The notes: generated by a model not told the origin, from the letters alone. Numbered from the stretch's first letter, positions 1 through 6,997 are shown. The stretch: 20,166 bases of DNA from Micromonosporaceae bacterium (GCA_019690055.1 JADGGF010000021.1:1-20166), one strand, 5' to 3'. A program made the numbers and translations.

Positions 1-959
1 GCCAGGGCGGGTGGCAGGTGCGGCTCGCGGATCCGGGCCAGCGCCTCGGCCACCGTGGCGTCGGGGGTCATGACCACCGGCTCGGAGGTCATGAGGCTGC
101 CGGCCGTCCCGGGTTCGTAGTGCATGAGCGCCCGGACGGGTGACGCCTCCGCCGGCTCCATCAGCCCCAGCAGCTCGTCCCGGTCGCGCTTGGGCAGCTC
201 CGCGAGCAGGTCGGCCGCGTCGTCGGGGGCCATCTCCTCCAGCACGTCGGCCGCCCGGTCACGGTCCAGCGCGGCGAGGATCTCCACCTGGTCGCGTTCG
301 GGCAGCTCACCGAGCACGTCGGCCAGGCGCTCGTCGTCGAGGGCCACGGCGAGCTCGGTACGGCGGGTGGCCGGCAGGTCCTGGAGCACGTTGGCCAGGT
401 CCGGCGCCCGCATGCCCTCGACGAGGTCCAACAGGGACTCGGTGCCCTGGGCCCGGGCGACGCCCGACAGCCCGCGCACTTCGCTCCACTCCAGCTCCCG
501 CAACGGGCCCCGTCGCCCCAGCCGTCCCGTCACCTCCCGCACGGCCACCCGGCGCAGGTACCACTGGCCGGTGTGGTCCTGCTCCATCGCAACATCGACA
601 ACATTGGCCTTCTGGCCGGTCTCCACGATGGTGACCTCGCGGTCGAGCAGGTCCTGCAGCACGAGCAGCTCGCCGGGGCGCTGCTCGAACCGTCGCACCG
701 AGAGCTTGCCGGTGCCCAGCACCACCGCCTCGGCGTCGATGGCGTCGACGCGGCCGATCGGCAGGAAGATGCGCCTGGCCAGGGGCAGCTCGGCCACCAG
801 GCCCACCACGTGCGGGGGGCTGCCGATGCCCGCGCCCGCGGACGGCTCGGCCGGCCGTACCCGCGCCACAGCGTCCCGGACCCGCCCGACGAGATCCCGG
901 TTGGGGTCGTAGACGGACAGGCCGGCGATGCGGGCGATGTAGATCCGGTTGGCCGTCAC
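1..959 (-). CDS. MgtE intracellular-domain protein (PRC-barrel + MgtE-N + CBS), 3' end outside window
   Basis: Reading from a GTG at 959 down to the window edge gives 319 uninterrupted residues without a stop. Residues about 5-110 look like a PRC-barrel fold (starting TANRIYIARIAGLSVYDP). Residues about 173-275 are the helical MgtE N-terminal domain, with repeated short helices such as LADVLGELPERDQVEILAAL. Residues 281-291 (YEPGTAGSLMT) match the linker before the CBS pair, and the first CBS domain begins before the edge. In MgtE proteins the N and CBS domains sense Mg2+ and gate the channel. In actinobacteria a shorter relative with an added PRC-barrel and no membrane channel is common (Rv1232c-like), and this protein has that N-terminal layout. 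Whether a membrane domain follows cannot be seen. The start is chosen because similarity begins there; only a weak GAAAGG lies upstream. It is divergent from the PhzF gene. Confidence 0.85.
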   Translation of the reverse strand, partial: MTANRIYIARIAGLSVYDPNRDLVGRVRDAVARVRPAEPSAGAGIGSPPHVVGLVAELPLARRIFLPIGRVDAIDAEAVVLGTGKLSVRRFEQRPGELLVLQDLLDREVTIVETGQKANVVDVAMEQDHTGQWYLRRVAVREVTGRLGRRGPLRELEWSEVRGLSGVARAQGTESLLDLVEGMRAPDLANVLQDLPATRRTELAVALDDERLADVLGELPERDQVEILAALDRDRAADVLEEMAPDDAADLLAELPKRDRDELLGLMEPAEASPVRALMHYEPGTAGSLMTSEPVVMTPDATVAEALARIREPHLPPAL

Positions 960-1014
960 GCCTTTCAGGGTAGTGGGGCCGGTCGCCGCGGGTCCGCTCG
1001 TCACCCGGCAAATC

Positions 1015-1080
1015 GCGAGTGGTCGGCTCGTCGCGTCCGGTTGCGAGTGGTCGGCTCGTCCGGTCACGGGTGGTCGGCCC
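1015..1080. repeat. Three-copy short direct repeat in divergent intergenic region
   Basis: An exact 18-base unit, GCGAGTGGTCGGCTCGTC, occurs at 1015-1032 and 1043-1060 (period 28). A diverged third copy, ACGGGTGGTCGGCCC, starts at 1066. The array lies between the divergent MgtE-like and PhzF genes and fills much of their 157-bp spacer. It could be an operator array or a slippage product. Confidence 0.7.
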
Positions 1081-1104
1081 GGCAGCCTCGGCGGGCGCGG
1101 CCGA

Positions 1105-1117
1105 TAAGCTGGGCGGG
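1105..1117 (+). promoter_or_regulatory. Candidate -10 for leaderless PhzF mRNA
   Basis: TAAGCT at 1105-1110 fits the actinobacterial TANNNT -10 pattern and sits six bases before the GTG start at 1117, the spacing expected for a leaderless transcript. There is no convincing -35 element. The GGGCGG just before the GTG is too close to be a good ribosome binding site. This is a weak inference. Confidence 0.3.
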
Positions 1118-1977
1118 TGACGTGGCTCGCCTACGAAATCGTGGATGTCTTTACCGACCGCCCGTTCGCGGGTAACCCGCTCGCCGTGGTCTTCGGGGGC
1201 GAGCTGCTGGACACCGACCAGATGCGGGCGCTGGCGCGGGAGTTCAATCTCTCCGAGACGGTCTTCGTGCTACCGCCCACAGTGGAGGGTGCCACCTACC
1301 GGCTGCGCATCTTCACGCCCGCCACTGAGCTGCCGTTCGCCGGCCACCCCAGCGTCGGGGCCGCCGTGACCCAGTACCGGCGTGGCCTGGTGCCGGCCGG
1401 CACCGTGCACCAGGAGTGCCACGCGGGCGTGCTGCCGGTCCACATCCACGAGGACGGTCGGGCCACGCTCACCGGCGGGACCCCGTCGCTCGGCCCGGTC
1501 ATCGATGCCGGGCCGTATCTGGCCGCGGTGGGCCTGACCGCCGAGGATCTCGTCGAGCCGGGGGTGCGGATCGCGGGGTGCGGCATCGACTTCGCCTACG
1601 TCCCGGTGCGACCGGAGGCGGTGGCGCGCGCGGCGGCCCGGTCGCTCGACGTGCCTGCGGATCCGTACGTGTTCGCGTGGGACGAGGCGTCGCGGGTCGC
1701 CCACGTGCGCGTGTTCGCCCCCGGTATCGGCCTGGCCGAGGATCCGGCCACGGGGTCGGCAGCGCTCGGGCTGGGGGTCTACCTGGTCGGCTCCGGCCTG
1801 CTTCCTCCGAACGGGGACAGCACCTACACCATCCGTCAGGGCATCGAGATCCATCGTCCGTCCACGTTGGAGTGCACAGTGTCCGCTGTGGACGGCGCCG
1901 CCGTGAAGGCCACCGTGACCGGATACGTCGTGCCCGTGGCCCGCGGTGAGATCACCGTGCCTCCCTTCGTCGGCTGA
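1117..1977 (+). CDS. PhzF family isomerase/epimerase-like protein
   Basis: This 286-residue protein matches the usual length and two-lobed architecture of the PhzF (diaminopimelate-epimerase-like) fold. The N-terminal half has the family start (YEIVDVFTDRPFAGNPLAVV) and NLSET, whose Glu47 corresponds to the catalytic acid of PhzF. FTPATELPFAGHPSVGAA (about 66-83) is the first signature loop. GLAEDPATGSAALGLGVYL (about 204-222) is the matching C-terminal loop. PhzF itself isomerises trans-2,3-dihydro-3-hydroxyanthranilate in phenazine synthesis, but most members lie outside phenazine clusters and have unknown small-molecule substrates. No phenazine genes are nearby, so a general metabolic role is more likely. 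The GTG at 1117 is used because similarity begins immediately. The EamA transporter follows about 100 bp downstream on the same strand. Confidence 0.92.
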   Translation: MTWLAYEIVDVFTDRPFAGNPLAVVFGGELLDTDQMRALAREFNLSETVFVLPPTVEGATYRLRIFTPATELPFAGHPSVGAAVTQYRRGLVPAGTVHQECHAGVLPVHIHEDGRATLTGGTPSLGPVIDAGPYLAAVGLTAEDLVEPGVRIAGCGIDFAYVPVRPEAVARAAARSLDVPADPYVFAWDEASRVAHVRVFAPGIGLAEDPATGSAALGLGVYLVGSGLLPPNGDSTYTIRQGIEIHRPSTLECTVSAVDGAAVKATVTGYVVPVARGEITVPPFVG

Positions 1978-2039
1978 ACCAGCCGCGTGACGGTCCAGCC
2001 CCGCGGTACGAAGGCGCCCGCGCCGGGTCCGTACCTCAC

Positions 2040-2086
2040 GCGTGACCGGCGAACCATGCGTGACTGGCGAGCCCATGCGTAACCGG
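2040..2086 (+). repeat. Tandem repeat at the EamA translation start
   Basis: GCGTGACCGGCGAACCAT (2040-2057) is followed directly by GCGTGACTGGCGAGCCCAT (2058-2076), then by a partial third unit GCGTAACCGG (2077-2086). A related CGCGTGACGG lies at 1984. The second unit ends in the likely ATG. The repeats encode the VTGEP-VTGEP stretch that would be added if the upstream GTG at 2042 were the start. Confidence 0.6.
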
Positions 2087-2989
2087 GTCCCGCTGCTGAC
2101 CTCGGCCGGCCTGGCCCTCGCGGTGGGGGTCGTCTCGGTCTCGGTCTCGGGTCCGCTCATCGCCTACGCCGCCGCACCGGCGCTGGCGATCGCCTTCTGG
2201 CGCAACGCGCTGGCGATGCCGCTGCTGGTGCCCGCGGCCGTCTGGCGCCGACGGCCGGAGTTGCGCGCGCTGGCCGGCCCGGCCCGACGGGATGCGCTGT
2301 TGTGTGCGCTCGCCGGGGTGGCCCTGGCCGGTCATCTCATGGCCTGGGTGCCCAGCACCAAGTTGACCAGCGTCGCGGCCTCGACCGCCCTGGTGACGAC
2401 CCAACCGGTGTGGGTCGGTCTCATCGCGGTGGCGCTCGGGCGGCGGCTGTCGAAATGGACCTGGTTCGGCATCGTCGCGGCCGTACTCGGCGCGGTCTCG
2501 GTCACCGGGGTCGACGTCACACTGTCCCGCACCGCCGTGTTCGGCGACCTGCTCGCGCTCCTGGGCGGCGTACTGGCCGCCGTCTACACCATCCTCGGGG
2601 AACGCGTGCGGGCGACGGTGAGCACGACGACGTACACCACGTTGTGTTACGGGGTCTGCGCGGCCGTGGTGCTCGTGGTGTGCCTCGCCTTTCGGGTGCC
2701 GCTGGCCGGCTACCCGCTCACGGCGTGGGCCGCCATCGTCGCGGTGACCATCGGGCCGCAGCTGCTCGGGCACTCGCTGGTCAACTTCGCGCTGAGTCGG
2801 GTACCGGCCACCACGGTCTCGGTGGTGATCCTGCTCGAGGCGCCCGGGGCCGCGCTGATCGCCTGGGCGTGGCTGGGTCAGGTGCCGCCGCTGCTCGCCG
2901 TGCCGGGTCTGCTGCTCCTGCTCGTCGGGGTGGCGGTCGTGGCGGCCAAGGACCGCAAGGTGACTCCGCAGGCCCCGGCCGCGCTCTAG
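2075..2989 (+). CDS. EamA/DMT-superfamily transporter
   Basis: This 304-residue, very hydrophobic protein has about ten predicted membrane helices in two five-helix halves, the standard EamA (drug/metabolite transporter) arrangement and length. Typical features are SGPLIAYAAAPALAIAFWRN in the first helical hairpin, the KLTSVAASTALVTTQPVWVG stretch, and the second-half signature NFALSRVPATTVSVVILLEAPGAALIAW. Such proteins export or import small metabolites across the inner membrane; the substrate cannot be read from sequence. ATG 2075 is preferred because a weak GGCGAG lies a few bases upstream and the protein then begins near the first helix. GTG 2042 would add 11 repeat-derived residues. It lies downstream of the PhzF gene and ends at a hairpin shared with the convergent dehydrogenase gene. 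Confidence 0.9.
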   Translation: MRNRVPLLTSAGLALAVGVVSVSVSGPLIAYAAAPALAIAFWRNALAMPLLVPAAVWRRRPELRALAGPARRDALLCALAGVALAGHLMAWVPSTKLTSVAASTALVTTQPVWVGLIAVALGRRLSKWTWFGIVAAVLGAVSVTGVDVTLSRTAVFGDLLALLGGVLAAVYTILGERVRATVSTTTYTTLCYGVCAAVVLVVCLAFRVPLAGYPLTAWAAIVAVTIGPQLLGHSLVNFALSRVPATTVSVVILLEAPGAALIAWAWLGQVPPLLAVPGLLLLLVGVAVVAAKDRKVTPQAPAAL

Positions 2990-2992
2990 TCC

Positions 2993-3017
2993 ACTCCGGC
3001 GCCGGCGGCGCTGGAGT
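2993..3017. terminator. Bidirectional hairpin between EamA and SDR genes
   Basis: ACTCCGGCGCC (2993-3003) pairs with GGCGCTGGAGT (3007-3017) across a three-base loop, giving an 11-bp stem with one wobble pair. It starts four bases after the EamA stop and ends 15 bases before the convergent SDR stop. There is no T-run, as is usual in high-GC actinobacteria. Confidence 0.6.
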
Positions 3018-3032
3018 CCATTGTGGACCAGA

Positions 3033-3860
3033 TCAGAGGCCGACCGCCTTCTCGCTGGCGACCCAGAGCCGTTCCGCGAGGTCCGGGTCGGTGGCCCGCG
3101 GCGCCGCCCGCCGGAGCCGACTGTCCTCGTAGTACCCACCGGGGACGAGGGTGGCGCGATCGGCGGTGGCGAGGTCCACCAGCGTGCGGGCCGCCTCCTC
3201 GGGACTGCGCAACCCGGGCGCGTACCGGAAGAAGAACTGGAGCACCGCATGGTCCCGCCCGAACCGGGTGCGCACGACGCCGGGACTGAAGCACATCGTG
3301 GTGATCTCGGGCCACCGGCGGGTCGCCTCGATCGTGAACAGCACGGTGGCCTGTTTCGCCGTCGAGTACACGCCGAACGGGCGGTACCGGCGGTGCTCGC
3401 CGTTGAGGTCGGCCGGGTCGAGCCGGCCGTACCGGTGCATCAGCGACGTCGTGGTGATGATCCGGCCGCCGGCGAGCCGGTCGCGCAGCAGGTGGCTGAG
3501 CAGGAAGTGGGCGAGGTGGTTGCTCTGGATGGTCTCCTCGCAGCCGTCCTCGGTGAGGCGACGCGTGGCGACGCGGCCGCCCGCATTGTTGGCGAGCACG
3601 TCGATGCGCTCGTGGTCGTCGCGGATCTGCGCGGCGACGCGGCGGACCTGGGCGAACGAGGTGAGGTCGCACCGGTACGCCGCCGGGGCCGCGGTGGCGA
3701 CCGCGGCGACCTGCTGCTCGGCCGCCGCCAACCGATCCGGGTCACGGCCCAGCAGGACCACTCGCCAGCCACGGCGGCCCAGCTCGACCGCCGCGGCGAG
3801 TCCGATACCCGAACTGGCCCCGGTGACGACCGCGACCGGCACGGTGTCGGGCGAAGGCAT
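3033..3860 (-). CDS. Short-chain dehydrogenase/reductase (SDR), retinol-dehydrogenase-like
   Basis: This 275-residue NAD(P)-dependent oxidoreductase is of classical SDR length. The cofactor motif TGASSGIG is at 13-20, followed by a basic GRDPDR (38-43) that favours NADP. NNAG is at 91-94. The catalytic tetrad is present as Asn114, Ser139, Tyr165 and Lys169 (YSTAK). The ETIQSNHLAHFLL stretch and SPGVVRTRFGRD after the active site resemble retinol-dehydrogenase/WWOX-type SDRs that act on lipophilic alcohols and ketones. The substrate is unknown. The ATG overlaps the stop of the upstream DUF4190 gene by one base (TGATG), so the two are probably translationally coupled. Continuous upstream readthrough exists in this frame, but SDR similarity begins only at this ATG. 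Confidence 0.92.
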   Translation of the reverse strand: MPSPDTVPVAVVTGASSGIGLAAAVELGRRGWRVVLLGRDPDRLAAAEQQVAAVATAAPAAYRCDLTSFAQVRRVAAQIRDDHERIDVLANNAGGRVATRRLTEDGCEETIQSNHLAHFLLSHLLRDRLAGGRIITTTSLMHRYGRLDPADLNGEHRRYRPFGVYSTAKQATVLFTIEATRRWPEITTMCFSPGVVRTRFGRDHAVLQFFFRYAPGLRSPEEAARTLVDLATADRATLVPGGYYEDSRLRRAAPRATDPDLAERLWVASEKAVGL

Positions 3861-4273
3861 CACGAGGCGGTAGCGGCGGCCGCGATGACGAAGATGTACA
3901 AGACGAAGCCGAGCACGCCGAGCAGGACCAGACCGGTGGCGATCCAGCCGACGATGATGCCGACCTTGGCGTACGTCTCGCCGTCCTGACCGGTCTCCCG
4001 GATCTGCTTGAGCCCGATGTGGCCGAGAATCGCGCCCACCGTGCTCACCGGGATGGCCAGGCAGGTAACCAGGCCGACCAGCGAGAGGATCATGGACGTC
4101 AGCGCCAGCCCGTTGGTGGGGCGGGACACGGGGTAGGCGCCCGGGTACCCGGTGGCGCCGTAGGGGCTCGGCGGCGTCTGGTAGGCCGGGTAGGTCGGGG
4201 GCGCTGCCGGCGGCGTCGATGACTGAGCCGGCGGCTGGTACGGGTCGGGCCACTGAGTCGGGGACTCCGTCAT
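3860..4273 (-). CDS. DUF4190-type membrane protein (small)
   Basis: This 137-residue protein has a Pro/Tyr/Gln-rich cytosolic N-terminus (about 1-48) followed by two hydrophobic helices. The helices flank the DUF4190 signature GAILGHIGLKQIRETGQDGETYAKVGIIVGW (about 82-112). DUF4190 proteins are small integral membrane proteins of unknown function, widespread in actinobacteria. A CGGAG ribosome binding site lies about seven bases before the ATG at 4273. Its stop overlaps the SDR start (TGATG). It is clearly paralogous to the gene just upstream at 4402-5058: both have TN(A/G)LA, GAILGH and a Gly-Trp before the last helix. This suggests tandem duplication with divergence of the proline-rich tails. 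Confidence 0.85.
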   Translation of the reverse strand: MTESPTQWPDPYQPPAQSSTPPAAPPTYPAYQTPPSPYGATGYPGAYPVSRPTNGLALTSMILSLVGLVTCLAIPVSTVGAILGHIGLKQIRETGQDGETYAKVGIIVGWIATGLVLLGVLGFVLYIFVIAAAATAS

Positions 4274-4383
4274 GGCGATGCTCCGGTAGGGCGTGATTGA
4301 CAGTCGCTGGCAGCGTAGCGGGTGTCCGCTCGTCCGCCATACCGGCGCGCGACGGAGACGACGGTTCTGATCGGGGCTGGGTG

Positions 4384-4400
4384 GCCGGCTGAGGGCCGGC
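4384..4400 (-). terminator. Possible weak terminator after the longer DUF4190 gene
   Basis: GCCGGC (4384-4389) and GCCGGC (4395-4400) can pair across a five-base loop, two bases past the stop of the 4402-5058 gene. The stem is only 6 bp, so this is tentative. Readthrough into the next gene is plausible. Confidence 0.3.
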
Positions 4401-4401
4401 G

Positions 4402-5058
4402 TCAGGCGGTCGTCCGGCTGAGCGTGACGGCCAGGACGACCAGGGCGCAGATGGCGGCCACGATGAGGCCGGTGATGATCCAGCCGACCCAGATGGCGAT
4501 GGTCGCCAGCTGGCTGCCCTCCTCGCCGCTCTGCCGGATCTGACCCAGGGCGACGTGCCCCAGGATCGCGCCGACCGGGGCCGACACCCCGGTGAAGACC
4601 CCCGCCAGCGAGCAGACCAGGGCGACGACCGCCAAGGCGTTGGTGCGCCGGCCGCCGGCCGGCTGGGTCTGGTACGGCGGTGGTGGGTACCCCGGTGGCG
4701 GGTACGGCGGTGGCTGGTACGGCGGCGGTGGGTATCCCGGTGGTTGCTGACCGGTGGTGCTCTGGGCGGCGGCCGGTGGCCACGGCGAGGGCGCCTCGGT
4801 GGGGTGGCCGCTCCCGACCGTCGGCGCTGCCTCGGGCGCCCACGGTGCCGGCGGGGCCGCGTCCGGTGGCGTTGACTGGGGTGCCGCCGCCGGCGGGCCG
4901 ACGGGCTCGGCATCGGGCCGTGACCACACGCTCTCCGATGGCGGGCGCATCGGGTCGGGTTGCCCGCGCATCGGGTCGGGCGCCGATGGTTCGCCGGGGC
5001 CGGACCATGAATCACCCGCTCCGGCGCTCCGATACGGATCGTACGGATCGTTGGTCAT
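4402..5058 (-). CDS. DUF4190 membrane protein with long proline/tyrosine-rich tail
   Basis: This 218-residue protein has about 135 residues of Pro-, Ala- and Gln-rich low-complexity sequence, including a YPPPPYQPPPYPPPGYPPP array (about 111-130). The two-helix DUF4190 core follows (TNALAVVALVCSLAG, GAILGHVALGQIRQSGEEG, IAIWVGWIITGLIV). The N-terminal motifs (MTNDPYDPY, repeated PDPMR) resemble those of other actinobacterial small membrane proteins. The family has no assigned function; the proline-rich tail may bind partner proteins. A strong GGAGGGGGA lies about 5 bases before the ATG at 5058. Tandem GGTACGGCGGTGG-type DNA repeats at about 4672-4745 simply encode the PPY repeats. Confidence 0.85.
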   Translation of the reverse strand: MTNDPYDPYRSAGAGDSWSGPGEPSAPDPMRGQPDPMRPPSESVWSRPDAEPVGPPAAAPQSTPPDAAPPAPWAPEAAPTVGSGHPTEAPSPWPPAAAQSTTGQQPPGYPPPPYQPPPYPPPGYPPPPYQTQPAGGRRTNALAVVALVCSLAGVFTGVSAPVGAILGHVALGQIRQSGEEGSQLATIAIWVGWIITGLIVAAICALVVLAVTLSRTTA

Positions 5059-5116
5059 CGACGTCCCCCTCCGTCGATCACGTCCTCCGGCCTATTCTGC
5101 TCACCGATCTGACCGG

Positions 5117-5157
5117 CGGCGGGCGTTCCCGCCGAGGGGACGGCCGCGTTCCCGCCG
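5117..5157. repeat. GC-rich hairpin and 12-bp direct repeat
   Basis: CGGCGGG (5117-5123) pairs with CCCGCCG (5128-5134) over a CGTT loop, a perfect 7-bp stem that could end transcription of the CoA-binding gene (-). GCGTTCCCGCCG is repeated exactly at 5123-5134 and 5146-5157. The rest of the 185-bp spacer (5059-5243) shows no gene. Confidence 0.45.
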
Positions 5158-5243
5158 TCGTGTCGGGCCGCGGCGGCGGGCCAGGGGCTCGGTACGGTGC
5201 CGGTCAGGGATACCGGTCGGGGGATGCCGGTGAGAAACGGCGG

Positions 5244-5651
5244 TCAGGGGCGGCGACTGAGGCGTTCGAGCGCCCGGACGACCGAGATGCACAGGTCCTC
5301 GACGTAGTCGAGGCCGGCCTCGGCGGCGATCTGGCGGGCCAGGGGCGAGGCGATGCCCTGCTGGAGCCACACCGCTTTCGCCCCGATCGCGATGGCGTCG
5401 CGGACGACGGCGGGAGTCTGGTCGGCGGGGCGGAACACGTTCACGAGGTCGACCGGTTCCGGGATGTCGGCGAGCCGGGCATAGCAGGGCTGGTCCCAGA
5501 TCCGGTCGGCGTAGGGGTTGACCGGAATTACCCGCCACCCGTGATGCAGCAGCTGCAACGGCACCGCGTGGGCCGACTTGTCGGGGTCCCGGGAGGCGCC
5601 CACGACGGCGATCGTGGTCGACTCCTCAAGGATCTGCCGGGGGGTTCGCAC
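5244..5651 (-). CDS. CoA-binding domain protein (YccU-like)
   Basis: This 135-residue protein consists only of a Rossmann-like CoA-binding domain. TIAVVGASRDPDKSAHAV (13-30) is the nucleotide-binding start. VIPVNPYADRIWDQPCYARLADIPEPVDLVNVFRP (41-75) is the characteristic middle. AKAVWLQQGI (91-100) and VEDLCISV (117-124) complete the family pattern. Stand-alone members (E. coli YccU type) are predicted to bind CoA or a related nucleotide. The cellular role is not established; the same domain sits in succinyl-CoA synthetase and protein acetyltransferases. GTG 5651 is chosen because similarity begins about 13 residues in and no in-frame start lies close upstream. It is divergent from the radical SAM gene, with 108 bp between starts. 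Confidence 0.88.
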   Translation of the reverse strand: MRTPRQILEESTTIAVVGASRDPDKSAHAVPLQLLHHGWRVIPVNPYADRIWDQPCYARLADIPEPVDLVNVFRPADQTPAVVRDAIAIGAKAVWLQQGIASPLARQIAAEAGLDYVEDLCISVVRALERLSRRP

Positions 5652-5724
5652 GGGCCGAACAGTACGCCGACTCCCGGCGCGGCGGCCACCGGCCCGGCGC
5701 GCCGCCTGGTTCGGCGGGTCGGGC

Positions 5725-5760
5725 TGGACAAGAGGTCGTACGCGTGTTTGAATTCGTACG
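5725..5760 (+). promoter_or_regulatory. Predicted leaderless promoter of the radical SAM gene
   Basis: TGGACA at 5725-5730 (5 of 6 to TTGACA) is followed after exactly 17 bp by TTGAAT at 5748-5753. The GTG start at 5760 lies six bases further, where transcription should begin. No good ribosome binding site precedes the GTG, which agrees with a leaderless mRNA. The LexA-like box overlaps the spacer and -10. Confidence 0.55.
5736..5751 (+). promoter_or_regulatory. Candidate LexA (SOS) box
   Basis: TCGTACGCGTGTTTGA matches the actinobacterial SOS consensus TCGAAC-N4-GTTCGA with one mismatch in each half-site and correct spacing. It overlaps the predicted -10 and spacer, where LexA would block RNA polymerase. 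The related M. tuberculosis gene Rv2578c is, to my knowledge, LexA-regulated, which supports the call. Confidence 0.65.
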
Positions 5761-6839
5761 TGCGTTGGAGTAACCTGGTCCTCGACGCCCCGAGTCCGGT
5801 GCAGCCGCTGCCCCTGAGGATCCCGGGGGCGGTCGAGCGGACCTTCGACGCTCCCGGTTTCGCCGGCATGACGTTCTACGAGGTCCAGGCGCGTTCGATC
5901 ATCAGCCGGGTGCCCGCCGCCTCCCGGATGCCCTTTGAGTACACGATCAATCCCTACCGCGGCTGCAGCCATGCGTGTGTCTACTGCTTCGCGCGCAACA
6001 CGCACACCTACCTGGACCTGGACGCGGGGCGTGACTTCGACACCAAGGTGGTGGTGAAGGTCAACGCTCCGCAGCTCCTGCGGCGGGAGTTGGCCGCTCC
6101 ACAGTGGACCGGCGCGCACATCGCCATGGGCACCAATGTGGACTGTTACCAACGGGCCGAGGGGCGCTACCGGCTCATGCGCGGCATCATCGAGGCGTTG
6201 CGCGACTTCGCCAACCCGTTCTCCATCCTTACCAAGGGCACGCTCATCACCCGGGACCTCGACCTGCTGCGGCAGGCAGCGGCCCAGACCAGCGTGGGTG
6301 TGAGTTTCTCCATTGGGTTCCTGGACGAGACCCTCTGGCGTCGCGTGGAGCCGGGCACGCCGAGCCCACGGCGGCGGCTCGACGCGGTGCGCCGGTTCGC
6401 CGACGCCGGCTTCGCCGTGCATGTGCTCGTGGCGCCGATCCTGCCCGGCATCACCGACAGCGAGGAGTCGATCGACGCCACCGTGGCCGCCATCGCCGCC
6501 GCGGGCGCGGCCGGCGTCACGGCGATCACCTTGCATCTGCGACCCGGGGCCAGGGAGTGGTACGCGGCCTGGCTGGCCCGGACCCGGCCGCACCTGGTGG
6601 ACCGGTACCGGGCGCTGTACGGCCGCTCGTCGTACGCGCCCAAGGCCTATCAGCGCATGATCGGCGCCCGGGTGGCGCAGGCTGCGCGGCGGTACGGCCT
6701 TGTCCGGGCCGCGGCGCCGGACCACCGTGGGATCGCCGAGCCGCGGGCCCCGAGCGCAGTGAGCCGGTCGCCAGCGGGGTCCCCGGTGGGGACCCCGGGC
6801 GGGGTCCAGCGGGAGGCCGAGCAGCTGCGTCTGCTGTGA
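5760..6839 (+). CDS. Rv2578c/SplB-like radical SAM protein
   Basis: This 359-residue protein carries the radical SAM cluster motif CX3CX2C at Cys69, Cys73 and Cys76 (RGCSHACVYCFAR). It closely follows the actinobacterial Rv2578c pattern: starts MRW, PFEYTINPYRGCSHAC, FDTKVVVKVNAPQLLRREL, MGTNVDCYQRAEGRYRLMRGI, SILTKGTLITRDLDLL, LPGITDSEESIDATVAAIAAAGA. These enzymes bind a 4Fe-4S cluster and cleave S-adenosylmethionine. The family is related to spore photoproduct lyase, but its substrate is unknown. DNA-damage control is suggested by the LexA-like box upstream. The GTG at 5760 gives the conserved MRW start. The last roughly 40 residues (SPAGSPVGTPGG and onward) are low-complexity and poorly conserved. 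It is divergent from the CoA-binding gene. Confidence 0.9.
   Translation: MRWSNLVLDAPSPVQPLPLRIPGAVERTFDAPGFAGMTFYEVQARSIISRVPAASRMPFEYTINPYRGCSHACVYCFARNTHTYLDLDAGRDFDTKVVVKVNAPQLLRRELAAPQWTGAHIAMGTNVDCYQRAEGRYRLMRGIIEALRDFANPFSILTKGTLITRDLDLLRQAAAQTSVGVSFSIGFLDETLWRRVEPGTPSPRRRLDAVRRFADAGFAVHVLVAPILPGITDSEESIDATVAAIAAAGAAGVTAITLHLRPGAREWYAAWLARTRPHLVDRYRALYGRSSYAPKAYQRMIGARVAQAARRYGLVRAAAPDHRGIAEPRAPSAVSRSPAGSPVGTPGGVQREAEQLRLL
6776..6796. repeat. Perfect 9-bp hairpin inside the 3' end of the radical SAM gene
   Basis: GGGGTCCCC (6776-6784) pairs perfectly with GGGGACCCC (6788-6796) over a GGT loop, 41 bases before the stop codon ends. It encodes part of the low-complexity tail. Confidence 0.6.
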
Positions 6840-6965
6840 GTCGGCAACCCGCTGGGATGTTGATCGCTACTTCTGGGCCTGACGTCTGGGGCCGCCGGCC
6901 GTGGCTTGTGCGGCGGGCGCGCGGGGCGGCGTCGCCGCAGTCGCGGTTCAGGCGGCCCCGGGGGT

Positions 6966-6983
6966 CGCGGCCGGGCGGCCGCG
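6966..6983. terminator. Hairpin between convergent radical SAM and thioredoxin genes
   Basis: CGCGGCC (6966-6972) pairs with GGCCGCG (6977-6983) over GGGC, a perfect 7-bp GC stem 14 bases beyond the thioredoxin stop on the minus strand. It could serve either gene. Confidence 0.4.
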
Positions 6984-6997
6984 TCAGACCATCGGGG

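Noticed and set aside
4672..4745. GGTACGGCGGTGG-type DNA repeats as a regulatory array
   Set aside because: They are fully explained by the in-frame proline/tyrosine repeats of the DUF4190 protein.
3861..5015. Minus-strand open stretch in frame upstream of the SDR gene
   Set aside because: Out of frame with the two DUF4190 genes and highly Arg/Pro-rich. The SDR fold begins at ATG 3860.
4680..5759. Long plus-strand open stretch upstream of, and in frame with, the radical SAM gene
   Set aside because: It lies antisense to the CoA-binding and DUF4190 genes, has Arg/Pro-rich composition and no family pattern. Conserved sequence starts only at the GTG 5760.
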